DNA of 6,752 nt from an uncultured Bacilli bacterium (GTDB taxonomy: Bacteria; Bacillota_I; Bacilli_A; RF39; UBA660): positions 1 to 6,752 of the forward strand of contig CANPWS010000070.1 of assembly GCA_947584955.1 (NCBI GenBank), in the 5' to 3' direction. The notes under the pieces are model-generated. The model was not told the DNA's origin. It saw only the letters and a program-made list of their open reading frames with translations, and did not search any database. Numbering within the stretch: the first letter of the stretch is position 1; each line of letters begins with the position of its first letter. Of the stretch, positions 5,607 to 6,752 are shown piece after piece. The translations under genes and the position numbers were made by a program.

Positions 5607-6140
5607 TTACTTAATTTTTTTATTATTAAATAGTTTATCAAATATCTCTTTTACTAATGATGAATATTTGGCTTCATCTTCATTTACTATACATAAATTT
5701 GGAAATAATACACACCAAAAATTATCTCCTTCGGCTTTTCCTATTGAAACTACTAATGATTCATAATATCCTTCTTCGTATTTTACATTTCTATATTCTT
5801 TGGATGGAAAATAGTTATTTCCATATTTTATATTAAAATTCATATTATAATTATATTTATCGAATATATTTTGCACTTCTATATTTAGATTATCTATATT
5901 ATTGTTTATAACTTTTCTTGCTTCTTCTATATTATTAACATTTTCAAATAATGTATAAAAATTTTCTTCCATATAATTTTTTACTACACTTTTCATTGCT
6001 TGATCATAATTTGAATTACTATTTGGAATAACTCTCAATCTAATTGCTGTATCTGGAATTATAAATTCATTAGCATACACTTTATTATATACAAGAAAAA
6101 TAGTTAAAATTGCGAATATTATTAATATCTTTTTTTTCAT
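5607..6140 (-). CDS. spoIIR: Stage II sporulation protein R
   Basis: SpoIIR is made in the forespore, secreted into the intermembrane space, and triggers SpoIIGA to process pro-sigma-E in the mother cell. The 177-residue product has a signal peptide (1-23, likely cut at VYA/NE), the conserved IRLRVIPNS (33-41) and the C-terminal signature GKAEGDNFWCVLFPNLC (134-150) with two Cys. It is shorter than B. subtilis SpoIIR (about 220 residues). I start it at the ATG at 6140-6138, preceded by AGGTGA (6150-6145); an ATG five codons upstream (6155) would place that SD within the gene. It follows prmC by 57 bases, an adjacency also found in Bacillus. A forespore-type promoter is proposed just upstream. 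Presence of this gene argues for a spore-forming lineage. Confidence 0.93.
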   Translation of the reverse strand: MKKKILIIFAILTIFLVYNKVYANEFIIPDTAIRLRVIPNSNSNYDQAMKSVVKNYMEENFYTLFENVNNIEEARKVINNNIDNLNIEVQNIFDKYNYNMNFNIKYGNNYFPSKEYRNVKYEEGYYESLVVSIGKAEGDNFWCVLFPNLCIVNEDEAKYSSLVKEIFDKLFNNKKIK

Positions 6141-6144
6141 TTTA

Positions 6145-6150
6145 TCACCT
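6145..6150 (-). promoter_or_regulatory. SD of spoIIR, decides the start
   Basis: AGGTGA, four bases before the ATG at 6140. AGGTGA-type sites also precede mntP and the hydrolase gene; they pair with the 5' part of the anti-SD, which explains their short spacing. Confidence 0.7.
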
Positions 6151-6158
6151 TTCATTTA

Positions 6159-6189
6159 AGTTATGATAAAATTTTTGCTTTTTTATTCA
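6159..6189 (-). promoter_or_regulatory. Candidate forespore (sigma-G/F-like) promoter for spoIIR
   Basis: TGAATA (6189-6184), 18 bases, then CATAACT (6165-6159), close to the sigma-G consensus TGAATA-N17/18-CATACTA. Sigma-F and sigma-G recognise related sequences, and B. subtilis spoIIR is sigma-F dependent. The GG usual just before a sigma-F -10 is missing. In AT-rich DNA a chance match is possible. Confidence 0.35.
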
Positions 6190-6197
6190 CTATTTAA

Positions 6198-6752
6198 CTA
6201 TTTTTTTATAATAAATATAAATCTATCACGATTATTATAATCTTGCTCTACTTTTATTATTACATCTTCTATGTTGTCTTTTATTATATTTTGAATATCA
6301 AAAGCTTGTTCCATTCCAATTTCAAATGCTATAATAAATTTTTCTTTTAAATATGGTTTTATTTCTTTAATTATTTTTTTATAATAATATAATCCATTAT
6401 CACTTGCATAAAGTGCTATACTAGGTTCATTATTTTTAACTACATCCATAACTAATGAACTATCTTTTATATATGGTGGATTACTAACTATTACATTGTA
6501 TTTTTTATCTATTTTATCAAATAAATCACTTAAAATAAAATTAATTTCTACTTTATTTAATTTACTATTTTCTTTAGCTACGTTTAAGGCTTCTACGGAT
6601 ATATCTGATGCATCTACTTTAGCATTTAATTCTTTTTTTAATGCTATTGCTATGCAACCACTTCCAGTACAAAGATCTAAAATATCTAACTCTTCGTTAA
6701 AATTATTTTTTATATATTTTAATAATTTTTCTACTAATAATTCTGTTTCAAA
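6198..6752 (-). CDS. prmC: Peptide chain release factor N5-glutamine methyltransferase, C-terminal part (cut by window end)
   Basis: PrmC methylates the Gln of the GGQ loop in release factors RF1 and RF2, using S-adenosylmethionine. The 184 codons in the window are the whole catalytic domain except its very start; roughly 95-100 N-terminal residues lie beyond the right edge. The reading frame is open from the edge, starting FETELLVEKLL, the end of the family's RPETE motif. The AdoMet motif is DLCTGSGCIAIAL (26-38), an acidic ribose-binding position follows (D50), and the substrate motif is NPPYI (91-95), followed by EPSIALYASDNG. An internal ATG at 6449 lies after NPPY and is not the start. 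It ends in TAG, 57 bases before spoIIR. Confidence 0.96.
   Translation of the reverse strand, partial: FETELLVEKLLKYIKNNFNEELDILDLCTGSGCIAIALKKELNAKVDASDISVEALNVAKENSKLNKVEINFILSDLFDKIDKKYNVIVSNPPYIKDSSLVMDVVKNNEPSIALYASDNGLYYYKKIIKEIKPYLKEKFIIAFEIGMEQAFDIQNIIKDNIEDVIIKVEQDYNNRDRFIFIIKK

Noticed and set aside
6141..6155. Longer spoIIR start (ATG at 6155)
   Set aside because: The AGGTGA SD would fall inside the coding region, and the signal peptide begins properly at 6140.
6198..6449. Short stand-alone gene starting at the ATG at 6449
   Set aside because: The frame is open upstream to the window edge and carries the AdoMet and NPPY motifs of PrmC; this ATG is an internal Met.

Overview
This is a very AT-rich stretch of bacterial chromosome with every supported gene on the minus strand. 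Gene content (secE, nusG, rplK, rplA, rpmE, murA, mntP, spoIIR, prmC), strong Shine-Dalgarno (SD) sequences and sigma-A promoters point to a low-GC Gram-positive (Bacillota, probably Bacilli-like). spoIIR suggests a spore former or a descendant of one. The Trp residues checked in nusG and spoIIR use UGG, and UGA ends the hydrolase gene, so the standard bacterial code applies rather than the mycoplasma code. I cannot name the species.

In transcription order (right to left): the C-terminal two thirds of prmC (cut by the window end); spoIIR; mntP with a TTG start and a good terminator; murA (MurZ-like) from its own promoter; an N-terminally anchored SGNH/GDSL-like protein whose catalytic His position holds Ile; rpmE (L31) from a near-consensus promoter lying inside the hydrolase 3' end and closed by a small terminator; a 262-base non-coding gap with an inverted repeat, an 11-bp-phased direct repeat and a strong promoter; secE with a long Lys-rich N-terminal extension; nusG; an unrecognised 238-residue coiled-coil/zinc-knuckle gene; a second promoter and structured leader; rplK; a second hairpin; and the start of rplA (cut by the window start).

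Functionally, the left half is the secE-nusG-rplK-rplA transcription, secretion and ribosome operon, with an unknown gene inserted between nusG and rplK. The rplK leader closely resembles the L1-binding stalk of 23S rRNA, which suggests that L1 (product of rplA) represses its own operon. A weaker related hairpin sits directly before rplA. The right half is a translation-termination, sporulation, manganese and cell-wall cluster. It resembles the murZ-rpmE-prmC-spoIIR-mntP neighbourhood of Bacillus subtilis, but rearranged.

The main points of interest are the 23S-mimic leader, the unknown nusG-rplK gene, the His-less hydrolase, a forespore-type promoter candidate before spoIIR, and the SecE extension. 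I found no mobile element, CRISPR array, tRNA or rRNA gene.
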